Source of the DNA: Phytohabitans suffuscus
GTDB lineage: Bacteria > Actinomycetota > Actinomycetes > Mycobacteriales > Micromonosporaceae
DNA: 64,000 nucleotides
Assembly: GCF_011764565.1 (NCBI RefSeq)
Contig: NZ_AP022871.1
Coordinates: forward strand, 9,238,320 to 9,302,319
Direction of reading: 5' to 3'
The notes beneath the pieces were generated by a model that did not search any database, was not told the DNA's origin, and saw only the letters and a list, made by a program, of their open reading frames with translations. Below, piece after piece: positions 22,667 to 31,541 of this stretch. The number at the start of each line of letters is the position of its first letter. The first letter of the stretch is position 1. The position numbers were made by a program, and so were the translations under genes.

Positions 22667-24007
22667 ATGAGACTCAGAAGCATCGTGATCGGCGCCGCGG
22701 GCCTCGCGACCGCGCTCGTGGCCGCCACCCTCACGCTCGCCCAGCCCGCGTCGGCGGCCTCGCTCGTCGAGGTCACCAACTTCGGCACCAACCCGAGCAA
22801 CCTGCGCATGCACCTGTACGTGCCGGACCGGGTGCAGGCCCGCCCCGGCCTGCTCGTGGCCGTGCACTACTGCACCGGCAGCGGCCCGGCGTACTACTCC
22901 GGCACCCAGTTCGCCCAGCAGGCCGACCAGTACGGCTTCATCGTCATCTACCCGTCGGCGACCCGCAGCGGCAACTGCTTCGACGTGTACTCGCCGCAGG
23001 CGCTGCGCCGCGACGGTGGCAGCGACCCGGTCTCGATCCGCTCGATGGTCAGCTACGCGCAGCAGCGCTACAACGTCGACCCCAGCCGCATCTTCGCCGC
23101 AGGCACCTCCTCGGGCGCGATGATGACCAACGTGCTGCTCGGCCTCTACCCGGACGTGTTCAGGGCGGGCGCGGCGTTCGCGGGCGTGCCGTTCGGCTGC
23201 TTCGCCACCACCGACGGCTCCACCTGGAACAGCCAGTGCGCCAACGGCCAGATCACCCGCACCCCGCAGCAGTGGGGCGACCTGGTGCGCAACGCGTACC
23301 CCGGGTACTCCGGCGCGCGGCCGCGGATGCAGCTGTGGCACGGCACGAACGACGAGACGCTGCGCTACCCCAACTTCACCGAAGAGATCAAGCAGTGGAC
23401 CAACCTGCACGGGCTGAGCCAGACGCCGACCTCCACCGACACGCCGGCCTCGGGGCAGACCCGCACGCGGTACGGCAGCAGCGGCGCCCAGGCCCCGGTC
23501 GAGGCGATCAGCCTGCAGGGCGTGCCGCACAACCTCCCGGTGAACGCGGCTGAGGCGGTCCGCTTCTTCGGCCTCAACACCAGTACGCCGCCCACCTCGA
23601 CCCCGCCCACATCGGGCCCGCCGACCTCCGCGCCGCCCACCTCCGCGCCGCCGACGTCGAACCCGCCCACGACCGGTCCCCCGCCGGCGGGCGCCTGCCG
23701 GGTCGGCTACACGGTGAACGCGTGGAACACCGGCCTGACCGCGTCCATCACCATCACGAACACGAGCGCGAGCACGGTCAACGGCTGGACGCTGGCCTTC
23801 ACCCTCCCAGGCGGACAGACCATCACGTCCGGCTGGAACGCGTCCTACTCACCGAACAGTGGGGCGGTGTCCGCCCGCAACGCCTCGTACAACGGCACGC
23901 TGGCGCCGAACGCGTCGACGGGTATCGGCTTCCAGGCCACCCACACGGGCAACACCGGACGGCCCGCCTCGTTCACCCTCAACGGCACCGCCTGCACCGT
24001 CGCCTGA
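22667..24007 (+). CDS. Secreted CE1/PHB-depolymerase-type esterase with CBM2
   Basis: A 446-residue secreted esterase, probably acetylxylan or feruloyl esterase acting on xylan side groups. ATG 22667 follows GGGAGG; the signal peptide ends near ASAAS. The alpha/beta-hydrolase domain has the nucleophile elbow IFAAGTSSGAMMTNV, an oxyanion segment VAVHYCTGSGP, an acid in LWHGTNDETLRY and a His in GVPHNLP. A Thr/Pro linker (TSTPPTSGPPTSAPPTS) leads to a CBM2 (CRVGYTVNAWNTGLTASITI to FTLNGTACTVA), which binds cellulose or xylan. It is divergent from a LacI regulator. Confidence 0.9.
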   Translation: MRLRSIVIGAAGLATALVAATLTLAQPASAASLVEVTNFGTNPSNLRMHLYVPDRVQARPGLLVAVHYCTGSGPAYYSGTQFAQQADQYGFIVIYPSATRSGNCFDVYSPQALRRDGGSDPVSIRSMVSYAQQRYNVDPSRIFAAGTSSGAMMTNVLLGLYPDVFRAGAAFAGVPFGCFATTDGSTWNSQCANGQITRTPQQWGDLVRNAYPGYSGARPRMQLWHGTNDETLRYPNFTEEIKQWTNLHGLSQTPTSTDTPASGQTRTRYGSSGAQAPVEAISLQGVPHNLPVNAAEAVRFFGLNTSTPPTSTPPTSGPPTSAPPTSAPPTSNPPTTGPPPAGACRVGYTVNAWNTGLTASITITNTSASTVNGWTLAFTLPGGQTITSGWNASYSPNSGAVSARNASYNGTLAPNASTGIGFQATHTGNTGRPASFTLNGTACTVA

Positions 24008-24220
24008 CGCCTCCCGCTCGCGTACACCGCCGCCGGTCCGCGCGCCGGCGGCGGTGTACGGCGCGTAGATGAACCGGGCCAGCATCGCCCGCAGCAGGTT
24101 GAGGTCGTCGTAGGTCAGCTCTGGATAGCCGTGCTTGACCAGCACCGCGCGCACGTCGGTCACGAGGTCGAGCGTGAGCCGGTGGTCCCCCGTGTGGCCG
24201 GGGACCGGGTAGTTGTTCAT
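23849..24220 (-). CDS. Small hypothetical protein, overlapping CE1 3' end antisense
   Basis: From ATG 24220 the first 54 residues (MNNYPVPGHTGDHRLTLDLV, DVRAVLVKHGYPELTYDD, LLRAMLARFIYAP) look like a real, conserved-type helical small protein. After that the frame continues as Gly/Arg-rich sequence antisense to the CBM2 of the esterase gene and stops only at 23849. The genuine gene is probably about 55-60 residues, with its stop lost or displaced. No function assigned. Confidence 0.45.
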   Translation of the reverse strand: MNNYPVPGHTGDHRLTLDLVTDVRAVLVKHGYPELTYDDLNLLRAMLARFIYAPYTAAGARTGGGVREREASGDGAGGAVEGERGGPSGVARVGGLEADTRRRVRRQRAVVRGVAGGHRPTVR

Positions 24221-24517
24221 GGACCCACGGTCGGTGCGGCCCCGGCGGTCCCGTCGCACGCGGTGTCCGCATCCGGGCCGGTACCGGCCGAGGTCGCGCA
24301 CGCCGCCTCCACCAGCTGGAGCTTTTGGCAGCTTACTGAACATTTGGGGCACGGTTTCGTCACGGATTTCGCCTGCCGTGCGTGAGCCCGCCATCGCGCA
24401 CGGTGTCTTGGGTGACCCCGCCAGGCCATTTTGGACAGACGCCACCGGCGACCCATCGAAAGATCTGTCTGTCGCGCGATCCGCCGCACGTCCCGTCCGT
24501 CGATAGCGTGTGGTCTC

Positions 24518-25193
24518 GTGCTTTCAAGCCTTGGCCGGGTCTGGCACCGCCTCCGGCGTTACCACCAACGCGGGAAGAGGCCGGCGCGCAAGACGCAGAC
24601 CGAGTACCAGCGGCGGTCCGGCGTCCTGTTCGCCTGGGTCGTCGGCGTGAGCGCCGTACTCGCGCTGGTCCTCCAGGCCGCGGATATGAGGGACCGCTTC
24701 TGGGGCGGCAGGAGCGACCCGGTGGCGGCGGGCAGCCCGGCGCCCCGACCGGCGTCGACAAGGTCAGCTTCACGCTCCAGCGGGTGGCCGCGGGGGCGCG
24801 GGAGTTTCGCGGCGAGCTGCGCAACGGCGCCGAGGACCCCATCCTCTACCTGAGGCTGGTCGTCGACGTCGGCCCGCCCCCGCCGGACCTGCTCGCGGCC
24901 GTCGGCAGCGTGTCGGCCGACGCCGTGGAGGCGGTGCCGGCACGGCATCGGGTGCGGTTCACGGTCCGGTCCGACGTGGACCTGGCGACGCGAAATCCGG
25001 CCTGGGCGGGGCATGTGGTCTTCCCGGGCACGCCGGTCCTGGTCATCATGCTGAACGGCACGCGCTACCGGCTCACCGAGCACGGCGACGCGACCGCGAT
25101 CGACCCGCCGCACGACCGGGACCCCGGGTCGAGGACGCCGTCCCCATCGGGACGCTTGAGCTCACCGCCGTGACGAGCCTCGACGGCGACTGA
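24518..25193 (+). pseudogene. Membrane-anchored hypothetical protein with two frame breaks
   Basis: Reconstructed from three frames. GTG 24518 gives a cytoplasmic basic segment (YHQRGKRPARKTQTEYQRR) and one membrane helix (GVLFAWVVGVSAVLALVL). Adding one C to the CCCC run at 24743-24746 joins it to PTGVDKVSFTLQRVAAGARE and a beta-rich extracytoplasmic domain. Adding one C at 25122-25125 gives the ending VEDAVPIGTLELTAV and TGA at 25191. With both bases restored the gene is exactly 226 codons including stop. The family is unknown to me. Confidence 0.62.
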
Positions 25194-25194
25194 G

Positions 25195-25290
25195 CCGTCC
25201 GGGCCGGACGGGCGGAGACGGAGCCGGACGGACACGGACGGAGCCGGACGGGCGGAGACAGAGCCGGACGGACACGGACGGAGCAGGATG
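25195..25290. repeat. Short tandem repeat GAGCCGGACGGACACGGACG
   Basis: About six units of GGACGG(A/G)CACGGACGGAGCC or GGGCGGAGACGGAGCC in the gap between the broken membrane-protein gene and the I36 inhibitor gene. No gene. Confidence 0.75.
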
Positions 25291-25343
25291 GGTGCGGACG
25301 GTCCGGGCGGGTCGGGGCTCGGCGCGACCCGCCCGGGGTCCGG

Positions 25344-25877
25344 TCAGCACACGGGGCGGACGTGGTCGGCCCTGCCGCCGTACGAGCCGAGCGACGGCGC
25401 GGCCCGGCGGCTGCTCCCGACGCCGAACAGGAACGTGTCGGACGCGTGGCTCGGCACCGCGCCGTGGTTGTCGAACGCCATCTCGCCCCGCGCCTTGTTG
25501 TAGTACACCGACCAGGTCCGGTCGTGCCAGCCGCGGGCGGCCAGGTCGTACCAGCCGCAGACGTTGAGGTCCGCGCGCTGGCCGCCGTAGGAGGCCCCGG
25601 TGTACAGGCAGACCCGCTCCTTCGGGCACGACGAGGGCGCGGCGGCCGCGCTCGGCGGCCGCTCGTCGAAGTTCAGCACCAGCGCGCCCTTGTCGTAGCT
25701 CACCTGCGTGTTGCCGATCCGGGTGCCGCCGGGGTACTTGCGCACATGGTCGTTGATCTGCTGCTGGATCGGGTCGCCCGGCGGCACCGCGTTGGCCGGG
25801 GGTGCGGTCGACGCGGCGACCAACCCTGCGGCCACCGCTCCGGTCAGGGCGGCGATTCGGGCGTACGGAGGTCTCAT
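25344..25877 (-). CDS. Secreted peptidase inhibitor I36-type protein
   Basis: A 177-residue exported protein. ATG 25877 begins a signal peptide (IAALTGAVAAGLVAA to PPANA). The C-terminal domain, CPKERVCLYTGASYGGQ, DLNVCGWYDLAARGWHDRTW and FLFGVGSSRRAAPS, matches the I36/beta-gamma-crystallin-like family, whose Streptomyces member SMI inhibits metalloproteases. Three Cys in the domain suggest disulfides. A perfect 14-bp palindrome lies 34 bases upstream. Confidence 0.8.
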   Translation of the reverse strand: MRPPYARIAALTGAVAAGLVAASTAPPANAVPPGDPIQQQINDHVRKYPGGTRIGNTQVSYDKGALVLNFDERPPSAAAAPSSCPKERVCLYTGASYGGQRADLNVCGWYDLAARGWHDRTWSVYYNKARGEMAFDNHGAVPSHASDTFLFGVGSSRRAAPSLGSYGGRADHVRPVC

Positions 25878-25910
25878 CACCTGTCTCCAAAAGGGGATCG
25901 TCCCGGGGAC

Positions 25911-25924
25911 GGCTAGCGCTAGCC
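25911..25924. promoter_or_regulatory. Perfect palindrome GGCTAGCGCTAGCC
   Basis: Fourteen-base perfect palindrome upstream of the I36-type gene, in the expected promoter zone. Regulator unknown. Confidence 0.45.
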
Positions 25925-26029
25925 GATGACTGCTTGCCACCACGCTAGGACTCTGCGTAGTTAGATCGCTACTAAGAGTCAGCTAACTGCCTGTAGTGGA
26001 GTACCTCGGCCGGCCGGGAGGGTGGAGCG

Positions 26030-27217
26030 CTACCGGACCGGCCGGGGGATCCAGCGGTTGACGCTCCACGCGGTCCACAGGCCCAGCACGCCCACGACGA
26101 CGACCGCGGCGGCCGGCGAGAACGCGGCGATCAGCGCGCTCGTGGCGAGCGGGCCGGCCCCGTTGCCCACGTCGGAGAAGAGCCGCCAGGTGCCCAGGAA
26201 CTGCGGCCGGCCCGCGGCCGGGGCGAAGTCGGCGCCCAGCGTCATGATGATGCCGCTGCTGATCCCGTTGCCGAGCCCCATCAGCGCGGCGATGACCGCG
26301 AGCCCGGCCGGGCCGCTGGTGAGCGGCAGCAGCAGGTGGGCCAGGCCGAGCAGCAATGTGGACGGTACCGCGACCCAGCGGCGGCCGTACCGGTCCATTA
26401 TCCGGCCGCCCGGGTAGAACAGCGTCATGTCCAACGCCGCCGAGAGGCCGAAGATGAGGCTGATCGTGGTGGCGTCGAGTCCGATGTGGATGCCCCACAG
26501 CGGGATGATGGCCTGCCGCGAGGCGCGCAGCGCGCCGATCGACGCCACCGAGACGCCGAGCGTGCGCAGTAGCGGCGCGTGCCGGCGCAGCACCGCGAGG
26601 GTGGCGGCGTCATCCTCGCCGGCGGGCGGGCGCCCGGCGGGGCGTACGTCGGCGGCGAGCAGGAGCGTGCCGGCGGCCAGGAAGGCGGCGGCGAGGTGCA
26701 CCCAGTACGCGCCGGCGGTGCCGAGCACGGCCATCGCGCCGACCGCGGCGAACGGGCCGACGAACCGGCCGATCCGGTGCACGCCGGCCAGTGTGGACAG
26801 TGCCCGCGCGCGGAGGGCGAAGGGCACGCTCTCGGTGACGTACGTCTGGCGGGCCAGGTTCCACACCGAGCCGCAGAGGCCGGAGACGAAGACGCCCGCC
26901 GCGAAGAGCCACAGCGACGGCGCGAACACGCAGGCGAGCAGCGCGGGCACGGCGCCGGCGGCGGACAGCAGCATCGCGTTCCGCTCGCCGACCCGGCCGA
27001 CCAGCCAGCCGCCGGGCAGGTCGCCGGCGATCTGGCCGAGACCGATGCCGGCCAGGACCACGCCGGCGACGCCCAGCGAGGCGCCGAGGTCCACCGCCGA
27101 GGTGACCACGACCGGCAGGATGGCTCCCTGCCCGAGGCCCCACAGCATGGCGGGTACGTATACCGGCCAGCCGAGGGACCTCAGGGTCGCCCCGACGGCG
27201 TCCTCGTCGCGGGTCAA
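26030..27217 (-). CDS. MFS transporter
   Basis: About 395 residues with some twelve hydrophobic helices. The loop motif GGWLVGRVGERNAMLLSAAG matches the MFS motif A between helices 2 and 3, and GGRIMDRYGRRWVAVP its counterpart in the second half. The best start is TTG 27217, overlapping the ALDH stop (TTGA), because helix 1 (WPVYVPAMLWGLGQGAILPVV) begins soon after; the ATG at about 27148 would cut into it. It is the last gene of the leftward run from the RraA-like gene at 32169, so export or uptake of a pathway compound is likely. Confidence 0.83.
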   Translation of the reverse strand: MTRDEDAVGATLRSLGWPVYVPAMLWGLGQGAILPVVVTSAVDLGASLGVAGVVLAGIGLGQIAGDLPGGWLVGRVGERNAMLLSAAGAVPALLACVFAPSLWLFAAGVFVSGLCGSVWNLARQTYVTESVPFALRARALSTLAGVHRIGRFVGPFAAVGAMAVLGTAGAYWVHLAAAFLAAGTLLLAADVRPAGRPPAGEDDAATLAVLRRHAPLLRTLGVSVASIGALRASRQAIIPLWGIHIGLDATTISLIFGLSAALDMTLFYPGGRIMDRYGRRWVAVPSTLLLGLAHLLLPLTSGPAGLAVIAALMGLGNGISSGIIMTLGADFAPAAGRPQFLGTWRLFSDVGNGAGPLATSALIAAFSPAAAVVVVGVLGLWTAWSVNRWIPRPVR

Positions 27218-28673
27218 CCCGCGATGCCGGCGTACTTGGTGCTCAGGTACTCCTCGATGCCCTCCGGCCCGCCCTCCCGGCCCATGCCGGACCACTTGAC
27301 GCCGCCGAACGGCGCGGCCGGGTTGGAGACCAGGCCCTTGTTGAGGCCGACCATGCCGCTCTCCAGCCCTTCGACGACGCGCAGGGAGCGGCGCAGGTCG
27401 CGGGTGAAGGCGTACGCGACGAGGCCGTACTCGGTGTCGTTGGCCAGGCGCAGCGCCTCGTCGTCGGTGCGGAACGGGTAGACGGGCGCGACCGGGCCGA
27501 AGATCTCCTCGCGGTGCATGGCGGCCTCGGTCGGCACGGCGGTGAGCACGGTCGGGGTGAAGAAGTAGCCTTCGCGCTCCGGCACGCCGCCGCCGGTGAG
27601 CACCTTGGCCCCGCGCCGTACCGCGTCGCCGACCAGCTCGACCACCTTGCCGCGCTGCTTCTCGTCGATGAGCGGGCCCACCTTGACCCCCGGCTCGGTG
27701 CCGCGGCCGACGGGCAACGCGGCCAGCGCCGCGCCGAGCCGCTCGGCGAACTCCTCGGCCACCGACTCGTGCGCGTAGAACCGGTTGGCCGCCACGCACG
27801 ACTCGCCCATGTTGCGCATCTTGGCGACGACCGCCTGCTCGACGGCCAGCTCCAGGTCGGCGTCCTCGAAGACCAGGAACGGCGCGTTGCCGCCCAGCTC
27901 CATCGAGAGCCGCAGCAGGTTGCCGGCGGACTGCTCGACGAGCGTCTTGCCCACCTCGGTCGAGCCGGTGAAGGAGAGCTTGCGCAGCCGGCGGTCGCCG
28001 ATGATCGGCTTGATCACGCGGCTGGCGGAGGACGCGGTGATCACGTTGACCACGCCCGGCGGCAGGCCGGCCTCGACCAGGAGGCTGACCATCAGGTTGT
28101 TGGACAGCGGCGTGAGCTGGGCGGGCTTGACCACCATCGTGCAGCCGGCCGCGATGGCCGGGCCGATCTTGCGGGCGCCCATCGCGAGCGGGAAGTTCCA
28201 CGGCGTGATCAGCAGGCAGGGCCCGACCGGCTGCTTCATGGTGAGCAGGCGGCCGGCACCGTTCGGCTCGTCGGACCAGCGGCCGCTGATCCGCACCGCC
28301 TCCTCGGAGAACCAGCGGAAGAACTCCGCCGCGTACTTCACCTCGGCGGCCGACTCGGCGATCGGCTTGCCCATCTCCAGGGTGACCAGGAGGGCCAGCT
28401 CGTCGACCCGTTCGTTCATCAGCTCGAAGCAGCGGCGCAGGATCTCGCCGCGCTGCCGGGCGGGCGTGGCGGCCCACGACGCCTGGGCCGCGGCGGCGGC
28501 GTCGAGTGCGGCCACCGCGTCGTCGACGGTGGCGTCGGCCACCTTGCCGAGGGGCCGCGTGGTCGCGGGGTCGACCACGTCGACCCACTCACCGCCCGCG
28601 GCCGGTCGCCATTGACCCCGATGAGAAGCCCCTCGGGTACGGAGGCGACGAGCTCCTTCTCGTCGATGCTCAT
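27214..28673 (-). CDS. NAD(P)-dependent aldehyde dehydrogenase (frameshift near N-terminus)
   Basis: Succinate-semialdehyde-type ALDH, oxidising an aldehyde to the acid. Motifs: PWNFPLAMGARKIGPAIAAG, FTGSTEVGKTL, general base Glu in SMELGGNAPF, nucleophile Cys in NMGESCVAANRF, and EEIFGPVAPVYPF. ATG 28673 (MSIDEKELVASVPEGLLIG) has a perfect GGAAGGAGG, but the frame shifts at the CCCC run 28616-28619; one added G gives IGGQWRPAAGGEWVDVVDP. As given, only the frame beginning near 28610 covers the catalytic body. Start overlaps the Dabb-gene stop (ATGA). Confidence 0.87.
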
Positions 28674-28984
28674 CGCGCACCTCCTTCCACTGTGGACGGT
28701 GTCCACTCGAAGTCGACGCAGATGTGCTCGGTGGTGACCGAGCGGTTGTACGCGCGCACCGCCAGGTGCACGGGGTGCTCCTCGTACTCCTCCAGCGCGG
28801 CCCGGTCCCGCAGGGTCACCCGCAGGCAGTAGTCGAAACCCCGGGAACGCTCTCCGAAGTTCTTTCCCAGCGCGAAGCCGACGACACCCGGGATGGTGGC
28901 CAGCTCCCCGAGGCGGGCCATCAGCGTCCGCTCGGTCTCCGGCGGGAGACCCTCCGCCCTGAACATGATCACATGATCGATCAT
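28670..28984 (-). CDS. Dabb (stress-responsive A/B barrel) domain protein
   Basis: A 104-residue dimeric ferredoxin-like barrel protein: MIDHVIMFRAEGLPPETERT, FALGKNFGERSRGFDYCLRV and LEEYEEHPVHLAVRAYNRSV. Relatives include small cyclases, olivetolic acid cyclase and unassigned catabolic proteins. The coupled position (4-base overlap with ALDH) suggests action on a pathway intermediate. Confidence 0.85.
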   Translation of the reverse strand: MIDHVIMFRAEGLPPETERTLMARLGELATIPGVVGFALGKNFGERSRGFDYCLRVTLRDRAALEEYEEHPVHLAVRAYNRSVTTEHICVDFEWTPSTVEGGAR

Positions 28985-29038
28985 GAGGTATCCGCCTCTC
29001 CTTTCATAGGATGAGTCTCCCTCAGAAGATCGTCATGT

Positions 29039-30139
29039 TCACGGGGTGAATACGACCTTGATCGGATCACCGGCCTTCGCGCGCAGCGCCTCGAACCCCT
29101 CCTGGATGCGTTCCAGCGGGTAGCGGTGGGTGACCAGGTCGGCGCCGCGGACCGCGCCGGACGCGGCGAGCCGCAGCACCCGGCCCACCGCGGTACGCCC
29201 CTCGCCGCGCGAGGTGACCAGTCGGACCTCCTCCCGGTTCGCCCGGCCGATGTCGAAGTTGACCGGCTCGTCATAGAACGCCAGGAAAAGCAGTGAACCG
29301 CCGCGACGCACCATGCGCAGGCTCAGCTCGGGGGTCGTCGGGTGCCCGGACGTCTCGATGACCAGGTCGGCGCCGCGCCCGCCGGTCAGCTCGCGCACCC
29401 GGGCCACCGGGTCGGTCTGCCGCGAGTTGACCACGTGGTCGGCGCCGGTGCGGGTGGCCAGCGCGAGCCGCTCGTCGCGGGTGCCGACGGCGATCGTCAC
29501 CCCGGCGCCGAGCGCGCGCACGACCTGCAGCGTGGTGAGGCCCACCGAGCCGGGCCCGACGACCACCACCGTGTCGCCGGCGACCAGCCCGCCGGCCCGG
29601 TCGATGCCGTACATCGCGGTGCCCGCGGTCGTCACCAGCACCGCGTCCTCCCAGTCGAGCTGGTCCGGCAGCCGGTAGATCGAGCTGGCGTGGTGGGTGA
29701 CGTACTGGGCGAAGCCGCCGTCGACCGTGAACCCGCTCGCGCGGTGCCCCTTGGCCACGTTGCCGTAGTTGAGGCACGCGGTGTACGAGCCGTTGAGGCA
29801 GTTGCGGCAGCGCCCGCAGCCGTGGTGCACGTGGATCGCCACCCGGTCGCCGACCGCCACCTCGTCGACGGTCTCGCCGCGGGCCACCACCACGCCGGTC
29901 CACTCGTGCCCCGGCGTGAACGAGCCGAACGGCGGCTGCCCCGGGAACGGCCGGTCCTGGATCGCCAGGTCGGTGCCGCAGGTGCCGCACATCGCGACCT
30001 TCACCAGCACGTCGGCCGGACCGGGTACGGGCACCGGCTTCCACACCACGCGCAGGTCGCGGGGGCCGAACAGGACGGCGGCGCGCATCGTGTCGGGGAT
30101 GGACAGCCCGGACGGCGCGGCGGCCGGCGAGACGCTCAC
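29039..30139 (-). CDS. Zinc-dependent alcohol dehydrogenase (MDR family)
   Basis: A 366-residue medium-chain dehydrogenase. Catalytic zinc ligands in MCGTCGTDLA and TPGHEWTGVV; structural zinc in HHGCGRCRNCLNGSYTAC; cofactor site TVVVVGPGSVGLTTLQVV. Usual role: alcohol to aldehyde or ketone with NAD(P). GTG 30139 overlaps the stop of the TPP beta gene (GTGA). A Glu/Arg pattern for cofactor choice is not resolvable by eye. Confidence 0.87.
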   Translation of the reverse strand: MSVSPAAAPSGLSIPDTMRAAVLFGPRDLRVVWKPVPVPGPADVLVKVAMCGTCGTDLAIQDRPFPGQPPFGSFTPGHEWTGVVVARGETVDEVAVGDRVAIHVHHGCGRCRNCLNGSYTACLNYGNVAKGHRASGFTVDGGFAQYVTHHASSIYRLPDQLDWEDAVLVTTAGTAMYGIDRAGGLVAGDTVVVVGPGSVGLTTLQVVRALGAGVTIAVGTRDERLALATRTGADHVVNSRQTDPVARVRELTGGRGADLVIETSGHPTTPELSLRMVRRGGSLLFLAFYDEPVNFDIGRANREEVRLVTSRGEGRTAVGRVLRLAASGAVRGADLVTHRYPLERIQEGFEALRAKAGDPIKVVFTP

Positions 30140-30726
30140 GGCGACGCGTCCCCGCCGGCCGGCGAGCGCAGCCACCGGCGGAAGTCCTCGGCCAGGATCG
30201 CCGGGTCCTCCAGGAAGTACCCGGTGGGGATCTGGGCCGTGCCGATGTGGACCCGGACCAGCAGCGGGCCGGGCGTGCCGCGGGCCCAGTCGAGCGCGGC
30301 GGCCAGCTCCTGCCCGGTGCGCACCTCGCGGCCGCCGGCCCAGCCGCAGGCCAGCGCCATCGCGACGAGGTCGGCGTCGGCGGCCGCGGTGGGCTGGCCG
30401 CCGGTGGCCAGGTACACCCCGTTGTCCAGCAGCAGCACGACCAGGTTGTCCGGCTTGAGGTAGCCGGCGGTGCTGAGCACGCTCAGCCCCATCAGCAGCG
30501 AGCCGTCGCCCTCGACGGCGACCACCCGCCGGTCCCGCAGGCCGAGCGCGAGCCCGAGGGCGACGCCGACGGTCTGGCCCATGGCGTCGAGGTTGACCAG
30601 GTGGTTGGGGCGGCGGCCGGCGACGGCGATCATCTCGCGGGCGGTGCCGCCGAGCGTGAGGACCACCGGGTCGGCCGGGAACGCCGCGTCGATCCGCCGC
30701 AACACGTCCGCGCGGTTGAGGGTCAT
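30136..30726 (-). CDS. TPP-dependent decarboxylase, pyrophosphate-binding subunit (ComE-like)
   Basis: A 196-residue PP-domain subunit of a split thiamine-diphosphate enzyme. The cofactor motif is VEGDGSLLMGLSVLSTAG with the closing Asn in LLLDNGVY, and the Gly-rich start VVLTLGGTAREM. Two-subunit TPP decarboxylases of this size are sulfopyruvate or phosphonopyruvate decarboxylases; which 2-oxoacid is used here is unknown. It begins two bases after the stop of the PYR-domain gene, so the pair is made together. Confidence 0.84.
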   Translation of the reverse strand: MTLNRADVLRRIDAAFPADPVVLTLGGTAREMIAVAGRRPNHLVNLDAMGQTVGVALGLALGLRDRRVVAVEGDGSLLMGLSVLSTAGYLKPDNLVVLLLDNGVYLATGGQPTAAADADLVAMALACGWAGGREVRTGQELAAALDWARGTPGPLLVRVHIGTAQIPTGYFLEDPAILAEDFRRWLRSPAGGDASP

Positions 30727-30728
30727 GG

Positions 30729-31541
30729 TCAGCCGCCCATGAGGTTGACGAGGGTGAACACCGGCCGGTGGGTGGTCCGCGAGTAGGTCCAGGCCCGCTT
30801 GATCTCCGGCGCCCAGGCCTCCAGCGGGGTGCGCGCGTCGAGCTGGAACCACCGCACGCCGGCCGCGTCGAGGATCGCCTCGACCCGCTCGCTGACCGTG
30901 TGGATCATCGAGTTGTACTCGCCCAGCCCGCCGCGGCGGGTGACCACGCCGTAGAGCGGCACGTGGTACGGCTGGGGGAAGGTGAGCAGCACGGTCAGCA
31001 GGTTGCCCACACCGTTGTCCTGGAAGACCATGACGGGCCGGCGGCCGGCCAGCTCCAGCCCGGAGGTGACCGCGACGCCCTCCTCCTCGCGCGGCATCGC
31101 GAAGACCGTCCGCCCCGGCCGGGCGCCCGGCCCGGTGATGAAGTGGTCGAGGACGACGTTGAGGGTGCTGCTGGCCAGGTGCAGGACGAAGTCGGGGTCG
31201 ATGCGCTCGATGCCGTCGATCACCGCCTGGCTGCGGGCCGCGTGGATGGCCGCGAGCCGCTCGGCCTCGCCCGGCGCGGCCACGCGGTCGGCTCCGCCCG
31301 GCGCGGTGGCTCCGCCCGGCGCGGTGGCTCCGCCCGGCGCGGTGGCTCCGCCTGGCGCGGTGGCGCCGCCTGGCGCGGCGGCGCCGTCGGCTTTGCCCGG
31401 CGTGCTTGCGCGGTCGGCTTTGACCGGCGCGGCGGCGCGGTCGGCCGCCAGCCGGCCGGCGTCGCTCGCGCGGCCGGCGGTGAGGCGGTCCGCCTCGGCC
31501 CAGGCCGCGCTGTCCCGGCCCGCGTCGGCAGGCTCACCCAC
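30729..31541 (-). CDS. TPP-dependent decarboxylase, PYR subunit (ComD-like) with repetitive N-terminus
   Basis: The last about 180 residues form a PYR domain: FAMPREEEGVAVTSGLELAG contains the conserved Glu that activates the cofactor, then VMVFQDNGVGNLLTVLLTFP and RRGGLGEYNSMIHTV, close to sulfopyruvate decarboxylase alpha. Before it lie about 90 residues of Ala/Gly/Pro/Thr-rich sequence with a six-residue repeat (GATAPG). GTG 31541 overlaps the end of the RraA gene by 8 bases. A shorter start closer to IHAARSQAVIDGIERI is possible and would give a typical length. Confidence 0.8.
   Translation of the reverse strand: MGEPADAGRDSAAWAEADRLTAGRASDAGRLAADRAAAPVKADRASTPGKADGAAAPGGATAPGGATAPGGATAPGGATAPGGADRVAAPGEAERLAAIHAARSQAVIDGIERIDPDFVLHLASSTLNVVLDHFITGPGARPGRTVFAMPREEEGVAVTSGLELAGRRPVMVFQDNGVGNLLTVLLTFPQPYHVPLYGVVTRRGGLGEYNSMIHTVSERVEAILDAAGVRWFQLDARTPLEAWAPEIKRAWTYSRTTHRPVFTLVNLMGG
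31290..31385 (-). repeat. 18-bp coding tandem repeat in the TPP PYR-subunit gene
   Basis: About five units of GGCTCCGCCCGGCGCGGT encoding GATAPG on the minus strand, fully in frame. Confidence 0.85.

Noticed and set aside
26030..28588. Fusion of ALDH and MFS transporter in one long frame
   Set aside because: The upstream part is an out-of-frame reading of the ALDH gene; the real genes overlap by TTGA.
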